DNA from: Candidatus Aerophobota bacterium
GTDB lineage: Bacteria; Aerophobota; Aerophobia; Aerophobales; AE-B3A
DNA: 8,232 bases
Assembly (NCBI GenBank): GCA_030610725.1
Contig: JAUWRE010000039.1
Span: forward strand, 1 to 8,232
Direction of reading: 5' to 3'
The notes under the pieces were generated by a model that saw only the letters and a program-made list of their open reading frames with translations, ran no database searches and was not told where the DNA came from. The translations under genes and the position numbers were made by a program. This document shows, piece by piece, positions 1 through 5,085 of the stretch (its first letter is position 1; the number at the start of each line of letters is the position of its first letter).

Positions 1-239
1 AGAATTAAAATCTTGCACACTAAATAACTGGAGAATAGGGACAGCGACCATTTATTATTGATAGATTGAGCCGGTGCATCTAGACCCTTGACGCACCACG
101 GACATCAAGGGCTGTACCGACGGATTTTCCTCATCATATTGCTCAGAGGGGAAATCATTAGCAAGAAGAAGATAATGATTTGAGCATCTATCACGCTTAC
201 TGCATTGTGTGGTAGGCAGAATAGCAGGAGACTCATTTA
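1..239. other. Leader region without a recognised gene; two competing hairpins
   Basis: I recognise no protein or RNA gene here. CCCTTGA (85-91) can pair with TCAAGGG (105-111). GGTGC (73-77) can pair with GCACC (93-97). The two hairpins overlap, so only one can form at a time. No T-run follows, so this is not a clear terminator. An open plus-strand stretch at about 66-181 resembles nothing I know. A Shine-Dalgarno AGGAGA (226-231) at the right edge belongs to the next gene. Confidence 0.4.
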
Positions 240-493
240 ATGGTTAGAGAAGAAGTTCCAAACATTATTTCCCAAGGCGAATCTTTCACTGTGGAATTTA
301 AAGGTGAGGAGAAATCTCCCTTATCTGACTATGAATTATATAAAGCAGTTGTATGCCTTGCCAATGGCAACGGGGGTTTACTTCTGATCGACCTGTGTGT
401 ACTGCCAGCGGGCTATATGTCCGCCGTGCCATTATGGGAACGGACAAACCTGGGTGCGTCCCCTTTTATGTAACCTGTCATGTAACAGTGTAA
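240..493 (+). pseudogene. Remnant of AlbA_2/Schlafen-type ATP-binding transcriptional regulator gene (COG2865-like)
   Basis: The first 50 residues match the start of the AlbA_2 (old AAA_4) family: an ESFTVEFK motif (residues 14-21) and the ANGNGGLLLI core (41-50). The next part of the domain is missing. Shifting frame at about 395-413 gives ASGLYVRRAIMGTDKPGCVP, which resembles the later YVRR...GKPxCVPFY segment of the same family; this frame stops at 491-493, while the original frame stops at 473. An internal deletion of roughly 60-70 codons plus a frameshift is therefore likely, and the C-terminal half is absent altogether. The start is supported by AGGAGA (226-231), 8 nt before the ATG. 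Relatives occur as regulators or near defence genes, but this copy is very unlikely to work. Confidence 0.72.
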
Positions 494-500
494 TGAGGAT

Positions 501-947
501 ATGATGACTGTTGTATTGTTTGAAGACGAAATAACATTATTGAAGAAGACTTGTAAGCATGGCGCGTATGAATATAGCAATCCATCAGAAAACTTCAGAA
601 CTTGCACCACTTCACATTTTAAAGGAGCTGCATGGCAAGAAAGGTACGGTGTTTATATAGTGCGTCAGCGTGATACTCAGGAAGTTCTTTATATCGGTAA
701 AAGTGGAACCATAGATTCACAAGGACGCTTCAAAGGCCAAGACATACCGAAGAGACTGAAAAATGTAAAAGAGGGCAATGTGTCCCCCGACAAATGGTTT
801 CAGGACCTTCTTCAAGAGAAAGGTCCTCTAGTCATCGAGTACATTCTCCTCTCGACATCAAGATCACCGGCATTCGTTGAAGCAACTCTCTTACAGGCAT
901 ATCTGAACGAATATCATCGCTTACCATACCGGAACAAGTCACTATAA
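501..947 (+). CDS. Small GIY-YIG nuclease-domain protein
   Basis: The 148-aa protein carries a compact GIY-YIG endonuclease domain after about 45 residues of unassigned N-terminus. G50-V51-Y52 stands for the GIY half and Y64-I65-G66 for the YIG half (LYIGKSG). A basic segment follows with R76 and R85 (IPKRLK), then the metal-binding E127 (FVEATLLQAYLNEY) and N145 near the end (PYRNK). All signature positions of the fold are therefore present, which suggests an active DNA-cutting or nicking enzyme. No recognition domain is visible, so the target is unknown; a role in mobile DNA or defence is inference from the neighbours. TGAGGA (494-499) sits only 1 nt before the ATG at 501, so the next ATG (504) is the better start. 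It begins 7 nt after the broken AlbA_2 gene. Confidence 0.8.
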   Translation: MMTVVLFEDEITLLKKTCKHGAYEYSNPSENFRTCTTSHFKGAAWQERYGVYIVRQRDTQEVLYIGKSGTIDSQGRFKGQDIPKRLKNVKEGNVSPDKWFQDLLQEKGPLVIEYILLSTSRSPAFVEATLLQAYLNEYHRLPYRNKSL

Positions 948-1069
948 GGTATCGCGCAGCCTCCTGACTACGCACCCAAAGTCCGTGTTTTGTCGAGAGT
1001 TACACTTAATCCTAGAATGCTATGGTTCCAGCAAAAGACCTCTAATCAACAGCTTTACATAACTTGAAT

Positions 1070-1096
1070 GTCCACCCGGAGGCCTGGACTCTTTTT
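1070..1096 (+). terminator. Weak candidate rho-independent terminator
   Basis: GTCCA (1070-1074) pairs with TGGAC (1085-1089), with two further inner C-G pairs possible, followed by CTTTTT (1091-1096). The stem is only 5 bp, so this is a tentative end for transcripts from the GIY-YIG gene about 120 nt upstream. Confidence 0.3.
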
Positions 1097-1224
1097 GGCC
1101 ATAACAGACTGAAGATTATCTAGATTTATCCAAGGCTTTCCTCAGGAAGTTCTGTTAGCGCTTCTTTTGATAACTGATAATGAGATACCCAGTATTTGAA
1201 AGAAATTGCCGAAAGAACTCTTTG

Positions 1225-1230
1225 AGGAGG
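1225..1230 (+). promoter_or_regulatory. Strong ribosome-binding site fixing the start at 1238
   Basis: A perfect AGGAGG core inside GAGGAGGAG (1224-1232) lies 7 nt before the ATG. It is the best argument that the unrecognised 115-aa frame is a real gene. Confidence 0.8.
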
Positions 1231-1237
1231 AGATTTC

Positions 1238-1585
1238 ATGCAAACTTTGAAGACCTGGGCTGCAAAGAGTAAGTTTAGTTATACTGGTTCTGTGAAGCAG
1301 GGAACAAGAATTACTTACGGAAGGGGATTTTCTTTAAGTATATCTGCAAGTCAATATGCTGAATTGCTTAACCACTTTCGAGGCACTACCGTGGATATTG
1401 GAACATCACGCACTGATCCACCTCGCGGTAGCGTTGGAGAATGGCTACAAAGCAATGTTACCAAGGTAGCAATAGCTTCATATGTTGGTCCTATTCTAAT
1501 TGTTGAAGGATATGGCGGAAAAGTAGGTGGATCAAGAATTAGGTTCAAGGAACTGCAATGTTCGGAAACGGAGGACAAATATTAG
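1238..1585 (+). CDS. Unrecognised 115-aa protein
   Basis: I do not recognise this family. The frame has a perfect Shine-Dalgarno site and protein-like composition. There is no signal peptide and no membrane segment. It runs as a basic N-terminus (residues 1-25), a short alternating stretch TRITYGRGFSLSIS (23-36), a helix-like part SQYAELLNHFRG (38-49), then GTSRTDPPRGSVGEWLQ (55-71) and a hydrophobic strand-like part VAIASYVGPILIVEGYG (77-93), ending in an acidic tail. The Gly/Pro/Arg-rich GTSRTDPPRGS loop followed by GEWLQ looks like a conserved functional loop, perhaps nucleic-acid binding, but that is a guess. It stands alone between decayed mobile-element sequences, so it is probably acquired cargo. 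Confidence 0.6.
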   Translation: MQTLKTWAAKSKFSYTGSVKQGTRITYGRGFSLSISASQYAELLNHFRGTTVDIGTSRTDPPRGSVGEWLQSNVTKVAIASYVGPILIVEGYGGKVGGSRIRFKELQCSETEDKY

Positions 1586-1951
1586 ATTTCTATGAACGAC
1601 CCGGCTGACAACATGCATCTTTATACTTAGCGACTTTGAAGGTGTAGAAAATGCCACGTCTCAAAGCGACGAATCACCAGCCAATAAGATTGGATGAAAC
1701 TTGAATCTCACCCGAGTGCTCCAAACACATTGACAATTACTGAGATTTAGCCTCAGAAAGATTTTTTGAGTGATCTAGTTCGAGGCAAATAGTCAATTAG
1801 AATAGGGGAGTCTTGTGACCAATTTGTGACCATAGTGGGTACAAATTGAGGCAAATTCACACAAACTGGTACGAACACAAAAAAGCTAGACGCTAGTCTG
1901 AATCCAGCATTCGCCCATTTGGTAGGGCTATCAAAACCCCGGGTCATAGGT
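1586..1951 (+). pseudogene. Decayed region, possibly the tail of a tyrosine integrase leading into a tRNA scar
   Basis: No intact gene is present. One plus-strand frame from 1811 reads SCDQFVTIVGTN, a stop, then GKFTQTGTNTKKLDASLNPA and on into the tRNA fragment. Integrases of tRNA-targeting elements often have such Asn/Thr/Gly-rich tails running into the attachment site, so I read this as the broken 3' end of an integrase; no catalytic domain is left to prove it. The stretch also holds a 21-nt repeat (1813-1833), two copies of GAGGCAAAT (1782-1790 and 1848-1856) and a small hairpin CTGAG...CTCAG near 1740-1755 followed by a T-run. Confidence 0.35.
1813..1833 (+). repeat. 21-nt dispersed direct repeat, copy 1
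   Basis: This sequence is identical over 21 nt to 3871-3891, in the same orientation. Each copy contains TGTGACCA twice at an 11-nt spacing, about one helical turn, as in paired protein-binding sites. Both copies could also be read in one frame as CDQFVTI. It lies about 120 nt before the tRNA scar. Confidence 0.85.
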
Positions 1952-1996
1952 TTCCTAAACCGCGGGCCGCGGGTTCGAGTCCTGCCAGGCGCACCA
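1952..1996 (+). tRNA. 3' fragment of a tRNA-Arg(CCT) gene (likely attachment-site remnant)
   Basis: Reading in order: anticodon loop TTCCTAA (1952-1958, anticodon CCT at 1954-1956), 3' anticodon strand ACCGC, a 5-nt variable loop GGGCC, a complete T arm (GCGGG 1969-1973, loop TTCGAGT, CCTGC 1981-1985), acceptor strand CAGGCGC (1986-1992), discriminator A and an encoded CCA (1994-1996). The matching 5' acceptor strand GCGCCTG is absent. A D-arm-like GCCC...GGGC lies just upstream (about 1914-1928) but the spacing is wrong for one tRNA. Many integrases recombine in the anticodon loop and leave exactly this 3' piece at the far end of the element. It is not expected to give a working tRNA. Confidence 0.75.
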
Positions 1997-2064
1997 ACGT
2001 CTTAAATATCGTCAGAGAGAGGGTTTGCAAGTTATTGGTTGAGGCATGTCTTCCTGTATCCTAC

Positions 2065-2277
2065 TCAAACAATAAGTCTACCCGGCTCAGGTTCTTTGGG
2101 CTGTTTAACCTCATCAATCCTCATCCCGCCGTATCCCCTTCGGTAGCGGTAATATGTTCGTTCGATTACCTCTATTTTTCTAGTAGCCTCACCCGTCGTT
2201 AATCCCCGACTGAGAAGAATCTCGGTGTCCCGGACCTTATCGATACTTTGTTCGGGTCTGTAGTTTCTTCTCATCAT
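2065..2277 (-). pseudogene. Degenerate IS3-family OrfA (transposase helix-turn-helix subunit)
   Basis: The frame opens at 2313, but AAAGGCGAG (about 2283-2291) lies just upstream of the ATG pair at 2277/2274, so I place the start there. The product MMRRNYRPEQSIDKVRD... matches the IS3 OrfA plan: a (R)YxPEQII.KLREAE start, a helix-turn-helix (LSRGLTTGEATRKIEVIERTYYRYR) and the conserved YGGM(R/K) segment. Beyond that it departs from the usual RLKELExEN leucine zipper: it reads VKQPKEPEPGRLIV and stops. The zipper prolines and the missing codons show decay. OrfB does not follow it downstream. In an intact element OrfA supplies DNA binding and, by frameshifting, the OrfAB transposase. Confidence 0.8.
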
Positions 2278-2320
2278 TTGAATCTCGCCTTTTTTCGATC
2301 CTTGGTCTGACACTATACCT

Positions 2321-2345
2321 GGACCGATTCTAGGGGGGTAGGTCA
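2321..2345 (-). repeat. Probable left inverted-repeat end of the IS3-like remnant
   Basis: On the minus strand this begins TGACCTACCCCCC and continues to TCGGTCC, just ahead of OrfA. A TGAcC start with a C-run is typical of IS3-family ends. The partner right end is not present in the window, so the boundary is inferred. Confidence 0.5.
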
Positions 2346-2418
2346 GCTTAACAAGAATATTCTCTACTTTTATCCTTTTTAAATAAAAACAAAAAGATAA
2401 ATATATAAGGTTTGTGTT

Positions 2419-2496
2419 CTACTCAGCACCCTTGGGGCAAGGTGCCCGGTAGTTTAAGGCACTGTGCGGCCTCACTTGATTGTACTCTTTCCACCA
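2419..2496 (-). pseudogene. C-terminal tail of an IS3-family OrfB (rve integrase-type transposase)
   Basis: The minus strand reads WWKEYNQVRPHSALNYR, then APCPKGAE and a TAG stop at 2419-2421. This is the familiar end of IS3-family OrfB (W..YN..RPHSALGYR.P.P). Only 25 codons remain; the similarity ends abruptly at about 2497, where the ATPase promoter region begins. It lies upstream of OrfA on the same strand, so it cannot belong to the same copy: in an intact IS3 element OrfB follows OrfA. It must come from a second, neighbouring copy. Confidence 0.85.
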
Positions 2497-2538
2497 TGAT
2501 ATTTAATCATATATGTTTGACTATCTTTCATGATTTTG

Positions 2539-2560
2539 GAAAATAGACTTGACTATTTTC
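2539..2560. promoter_or_regulatory. 8-bp inverted repeat over the -35 of the ATPase promoter (candidate operator)
   Basis: GAAAATAG (2539-2546) and CTATTTTC (2553-2560) are exact reverse complements separated by 6 nt and straddle the -35 hexamer. TTGACTAT also occurs twice, 32 bp apart (2517-2524 and 2549-2556), and ATAGTC (2575-2580) mirrors GACTAT. A repressor bound here would block the promoter. Confidence 0.55.
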
Positions 2561-2576
2561 TATTTCTGTGTATAAT
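2549..2576 (+). promoter_or_regulatory. Sigma-70-type promoter of the ATPase gene, nearly leaderless
   Basis: TTGACT (2549-2554) and TATAAT (2571-2576) are separated by 16 nt. Transcription would begin about 7 nt after the -10, at 2583-2584, which is the ATG itself. There is no Shine-Dalgarno site before that ATG. Confidence 0.75.
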
Positions 2577-2583
2577 AGTCTTC

Positions 2584-3705
2584 ATGTATCGTAGGCAAAT
2601 TGAATCTATTACTAAAGATCTGAACAAAAAAATTGTCTTCATAGTCGGCCCAAGACAAGTTGGGAAAACTTGGCTCGCCCTAGAAGTTAGGAAACGATTT
2701 GATAATACGAGCTATCTAAATTATGACAGCTTTGAAGACCGTCAAATCATAAAAGATGAATCCTGGCTTCAATCAACTGAATTACTGATTCTCGATGAAT
2801 TACATAAAATGCCAGGATGGAAAAACTATCTTAAGGGAGTGTTCGATACAAAATCTAAAAACCTCAAAATACTTGTTACTGGAAGCGCTAGACTTGATAT
2901 GTTTAGGCAAACTGGCGATTCTCTGGCCGGAAGATTTTTCACCCATCGATTGTTACCGTTTTCCATTTCTGAGCTTCAGGAAGATCCAATAAGCAATGAT
3001 ATTGAGAGGTTTATTACTAGAGGAGGTTTCCCAGAGCCTTTTCTTTCAAAGAATGAGGTTGAGGCGAAACGGTGGAGAAACCAGTATATAGATGGTCTTA
3101 TTCGGACAGATATACTTGATTTTGAGAGAATCCATAATTTCAGAACAATGCAGATGGTTTTTGAACTTCTCAGGAGGAAAGTAGGCTCACCTGTATCCTA
3201 TGCGTCTATTGCACGGGATGTTAATGCTTCGCCAACGACAATGATTAAATATGTCCAGATACTTGAAGCTCTATATATAATCTTCAGGGTTACCCCTTAT
3301 TCAAGAAATATCGCTCGGTCTATATTGAAAGAACCAAAAATATATTTTTTTGATAGCGGTCTTGTTATTGGAGATGATGGTGCAAAGTTTGAAAACTTTG
3401 TAGCATTAAGTTTGTTGAAACATATTTTCGGTAAGAATGATTATGAAGGTGAAAATTTTGATCTGAAATATCTTCGTACAAAAGATGGAAAAGAAGTAGA
3501 TTTCTGTCTTACAAATAATAATGAAACCGTGGAAGTGATTGAAGCAAAAATCCGTCGTTCAAATACATCTCAAAACCTAAAATATTTTTGTGAAAAGTAT
3601 CGCCTGAAAGGTGTTCAGATAGTAAAAGAACTAAAAAGAGAAAGAACGATGGGAGAAATTGATATCCTTAAAGCTAATTCATATTTAAGAGAGCTATTTC
3701 TTTGA
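2584..3705 (+). CDS. AAA_14/DUF4143 ATPase (COG1373 family)
   Basis: The 373-aa protein is full length for the family. An ATG at 2530 is in frame but lies upstream of the promoter hexamers, so 2584 is preferred. In order: Walker A GPRQVGKT (residues 22-29), Walker B LLILDE (67-72, D71 E72), a sensor-like TGSAR (99-103), the family motif DSLAGRFFTHRLLPFSISEL (112-131), a winged-helix-like part (about 198-230, VSYASIARDVNASPTTMIKY) and the C-terminal DUF4143 domain. DUF4143 has a restriction-endonuclease-like fold, and here E270, D306 (EVDF) and E320-A-K322 (EAK) fit a PD-(D/E)XK active site. Such ATPases are common and often mobile; their role is unproven, with toxin-antitoxin-like or DNA-related functions suggested. 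It is flanked by IS remnants. Confidence 0.88.
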   Translation: MYRRQIESITKDLNKKIVFIVGPRQVGKTWLALEVRKRFDNTSYLNYDSFEDRQIIKDESWLQSTELLILDELHKMPGWKNYLKGVFDTKSKNLKILVTGSARLDMFRQTGDSLAGRFFTHRLLPFSISELQEDPISNDIERFITRGGFPEPFLSKNEVEAKRWRNQYIDGLIRTDILDFERIHNFRTMQMVFELLRRKVGSPVSYASIARDVNASPTTMIKYVQILEALYIIFRVTPYSRNIARSILKEPKIYFFDSGLVIGDDGAKFENFVALSLLKHIFGKNDYEGENFDLKYLRTKDGKEVDFCLTNNNETVEVIEAKIRRSNTSQNLKYFCEKYRLKGVQIVKELKRERTMGEIDILKANSYLRELFL

Positions 3706-3714
3706 AGAAATAGC
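3693..3714 (+). promoter_or_regulatory. Perfect hairpin with the ATPase stop codon in its loop
   Basis: GCTATTTCT (3693-3701) pairs perfectly with AGAAATAGC (3706-3714); the 4-nt loop TTGA contains the TGA stop (3703-3705). No U-run follows, so it is not a standard terminator; it may stabilise the mRNA end or affect termination of translation. Confidence 0.6.
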
Positions 3715-3718
3715 AGGC

Positions 3719-3910
3719 ATGAAGGACAGATTAATTCATTTTTACTTTGGCTTAGATTATAAACTAGTCTGGCAAACTATAGAAGAGAGAATGCCAGAAG
3801 TAAAGCCTCTGTTCAGAAAAGTCAGTGACTCGCCCCCATTAATAGCACCACTTCTTAAGTTTCCCCCCTTTTGTGACCAATTTGTGACCATCCCTGTCAC
3901 CTTAACTTGA
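3719..3910 (+). CDS. Doubtful 63-aa reading frame after the ATPase
   Basis: The frame starts 13 nt after the ATPase stop, with only a weak AGCAGG (3712-3717) directly before the ATG. Residues 1-37 (MKDRLIHFYFGLDYKLVWQT and onward to FRKV) look protein-like, with mixed charges and a helix pattern. From residue 38 the text is proline-rich (PPLIAPLLKFPPF) and then runs through the 21-nt repeat, so this part is probably non-coding DNA read by chance. It may be the start of a gene cut off by later insertion, or not a gene at all. No family is recognised. Confidence 0.25.
   Translation: MKDRLIHFYFGLDYKLVWQTIEERMPEVKPLFRKVSDSPPLIAPLLKFPPFCDQFVTIPVTLT
3871..3891 (+). repeat. 21-nt dispersed direct repeat, copy 2
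   Basis: This is an exact copy, in the same orientation, of 1813-1833; the flanks differ at once on both sides. It contains two TGTGACCA units 11 nt apart and lies about 70 nt outside the left end of the DruA-like/transposase element. Confidence 0.85.
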
Positions 3911-3959
3911 TAGTATAGGAATTTCCTTTTTTCCCTCACTTCAATCCTCCCCCCATAGG

Positions 3960-3975
3960 CTAACCTTTACCCACA
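3960..3975. repeat. Left terminal inverted repeat of the element
   Basis: CTAACCTTTACCCACA is the reverse complement of 6764-6779. The GG just outside (3958-3959) also pairs with CC at 6780-6781; this is explained if the target duplication was a near-symmetric CC...GG sequence. Confidence 0.88.
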
Positions 3976-4026
3976 TCTTCCCTTCCATTATGGGGCAACC
4001 TTTTACCACGAGTCTTCTATTCGTTA

Positions 4027-4042
4027 ACAATATTTTTATTGT
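4027..4042. repeat. AT-rich hairpin inside the left end
   Basis: ACAATA-TTTT-TATTGT is a perfect 6-bp stem with a 4-nt loop, followed by more T residues. Insertion elements often carry structures here that limit transcription entering from outside; that role is inference. Confidence 0.35.
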
Positions 4043-4139
4043 ATCATTTTTACCCTCTTTAAACAATACTGCACTTTCAAATTAACAAACATAGTGTTTA
4101 CAGCACTACCAAATTTTTTTACCAAGCCTGCCTTTTTGC

Positions 4140-4167
4140 TGGACACGGGAAAAATTTCTTGTATAAT
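4140..4167 (+). promoter_or_regulatory. Promoter of the DruA-like/transposase operon
   Basis: TGGACA (4140-4145) and TATAAT (4162-4167) are separated by 16 nt, 52 nt before the first gene. It is the only good hexamer pair found between the left end and that gene. Confidence 0.65.
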
Positions 4168-4206
4168 AATCATACCCATTAAACTCATTAGCAAAAAAAT
4201 TCTTTC

Positions 4207-4212
4207 AGGAGA
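4207..4212 (+). promoter_or_regulatory. Ribosome-binding site supporting a TTG start
   Basis: AGGAGA lies 6 nt before the TTG at 4219. The first in-frame ATG (4249) has no such site, so TTG is chosen. Confidence 0.7.
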
Positions 4213-4218
4213 AACGCG

Positions 4219-5085
4219 TTGAAACCTATATCAATCTGTGGTCATCAAATGTCCAGTGACGATTTGAATCTTCTGAAGAGAATTGTAGAACAGCACCAAA
4301 AAAGCATCCGTATTACCATCTCCAGAGAATTATGTAAAATATTTAAATGGTACCAGCCAAACGGCAAACTCAAAGAAATGAGTTGTCGGGTGGCCTTATT
4401 AAAACTTCATCGACAAGGTTTTATAAAACTTCCAGAACCTACCTGTAAAAATGGCAATGGTAAAAACTGCATTAAACACACTCTTCAGGGCAATCCCGGT
4501 AAAATCATTAACCAACCCTTAAAGGCGCTTCTGCCCATTGAAATATCATTAGTTAATAATTCTCCTCAATCCCAACTATGGAATGAATTGGTAGAGAGAT
4601 ACCACTACCTGGGTTACAAGCCTCTAATAGGCGCTCAAATCAGGTATCTATTTCGCTCTTCCTTTAGCATCCTGGGAGTTATTGGTTTTAGCGCTGCCGC
4701 CTGGAGGATTGCCTCCCGAGACCAGTGGATAGGCTGGTCAGAGCCTCAGCGCAAGAAAAATTTGATCTATGTAGTTAATAACGCTCGCTTCCTTGTCTTG
4801 CCCTGGATTCAATGCAAAAATTTAGCTTCTAAACTACTATCACTAAGCATTCAACGGCTACCTTATGATTGGCTTTCCCTCTATCGATATAAACCGGTAT
4901 TGCTCGAGACCTTTGTAGAGCAAAACCGTTTTCGTGGCACCTGCTACCGGGCTGCCAATTGGATCGGGGTTGGCCAAACCAAAGGAAGAGGTAAATTAGA
5001 TCGCTTGCACCAACATCAACTCCCGATTAAGGAGATATTTCTCTATCCTTTAATGAAAAACTTTAGAGAAATTCTTTGTTCCTAA
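4219..5085 (+). CDS. DUF4338 protein, DruA-like, carried by an insertion element
   Basis: The 288-aa protein shows the full DUF4338 pattern. There is an N-terminal winged-helix-like part (RELCKIFKWYQPNGKLKEMS, about 36-55, then LLKLHRQGFIKLP, 60-72). After it come YHYLG (128-132), the GVIGFSAAAWRIASRDQWIG stretch (153-172), NNARFLVLP (187-195), LLETFVE (228-234), FRGTCYRAANWIGVGQTKGR (238-257) and KEIFLYPL (271-278). The best-known member is DruA of type I Druantia anti-phage systems, where its biochemical role is unclear, but no other Druantia gene is here. The gene is first in an operon: its TAA (5083-5085) shares one base with the transposase ATG (5085). This context points to a job in transposition or target choice rather than stand-alone defence (inference). 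The start codon is TTG. Confidence 0.85.
   Translation: MKPISICGHQMSSDDLNLLKRIVEQHQKSIRITISRELCKIFKWYQPNGKLKEMSCRVALLKLHRQGFIKLPEPTCKNGNGKNCIKHTLQGNPGKIINQPLKALLPIEISLVNNSPQSQLWNELVERYHYLGYKPLIGAQIRYLFRSSFSILGVIGFSAAAWRIASRDQWIGWSEPQRKKNLIYVVNNARFLVLPWIQCKNLASKLLSLSIQRLPYDWLSLYRYKPVLLETFVEQNRFRGTCYRAANWIGVGQTKGRGKLDRLHQHQLPIKEIFLYPLMKNFREILCS

Larger units (their letters stand above)
948..1237. other. Intergenic stretch without a visible gene
   Basis: No open frame with recognisable content was found on either strand. It holds a weak terminator-like hairpin (1070-1096), a short palindrome TTCCTcAGGAA (1138-1148) and, at its end, the strong ribosome-binding site of the next gene. No convincing -35/-10 pair was found. 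Confidence 0.5.

Noticed and set aside
1753..1947. Minus-strand 64-codon open frame near the tRNA scar
   Set aside because: It runs through the 21-nt repeat and up against the tRNA fragment, has no ribosome-binding site and matches no family. The plus-strand reading as a decayed integrase tail is more sensible.
1910..1996. A complete tRNA using the GCCC...GGGC D-arm-like sequence at about 1914-1928
   Set aside because: There are 40 nt between that arm and the T arm instead of about 23, no 5' acceptor strand pairs with CAGGCGC, and the anticodon stem has only 3 of 5 pairs.
2530..2583. Upstream ATG at 2530 as start of the ATPase (18 extra residues)
   Set aside because: The extra codons lie over the -35 and -10 hexamers, lack a ribosome-binding site and add a hydrophobic stretch not typical of the family.
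3757..3939. Minus-strand 60-codon open frame sharing MVTNWSQ with the frame at 1753-1947
   Set aside because: The shared residues are only the 21-nt DNA repeat translated; the rest is unrelated.
4219..5085. A Druantia phage-defence system
   Set aside because: Only a DUF4338 gene is present. The large helicase DruE and the other subunits are absent, and the gene lies inside a transposase operon.
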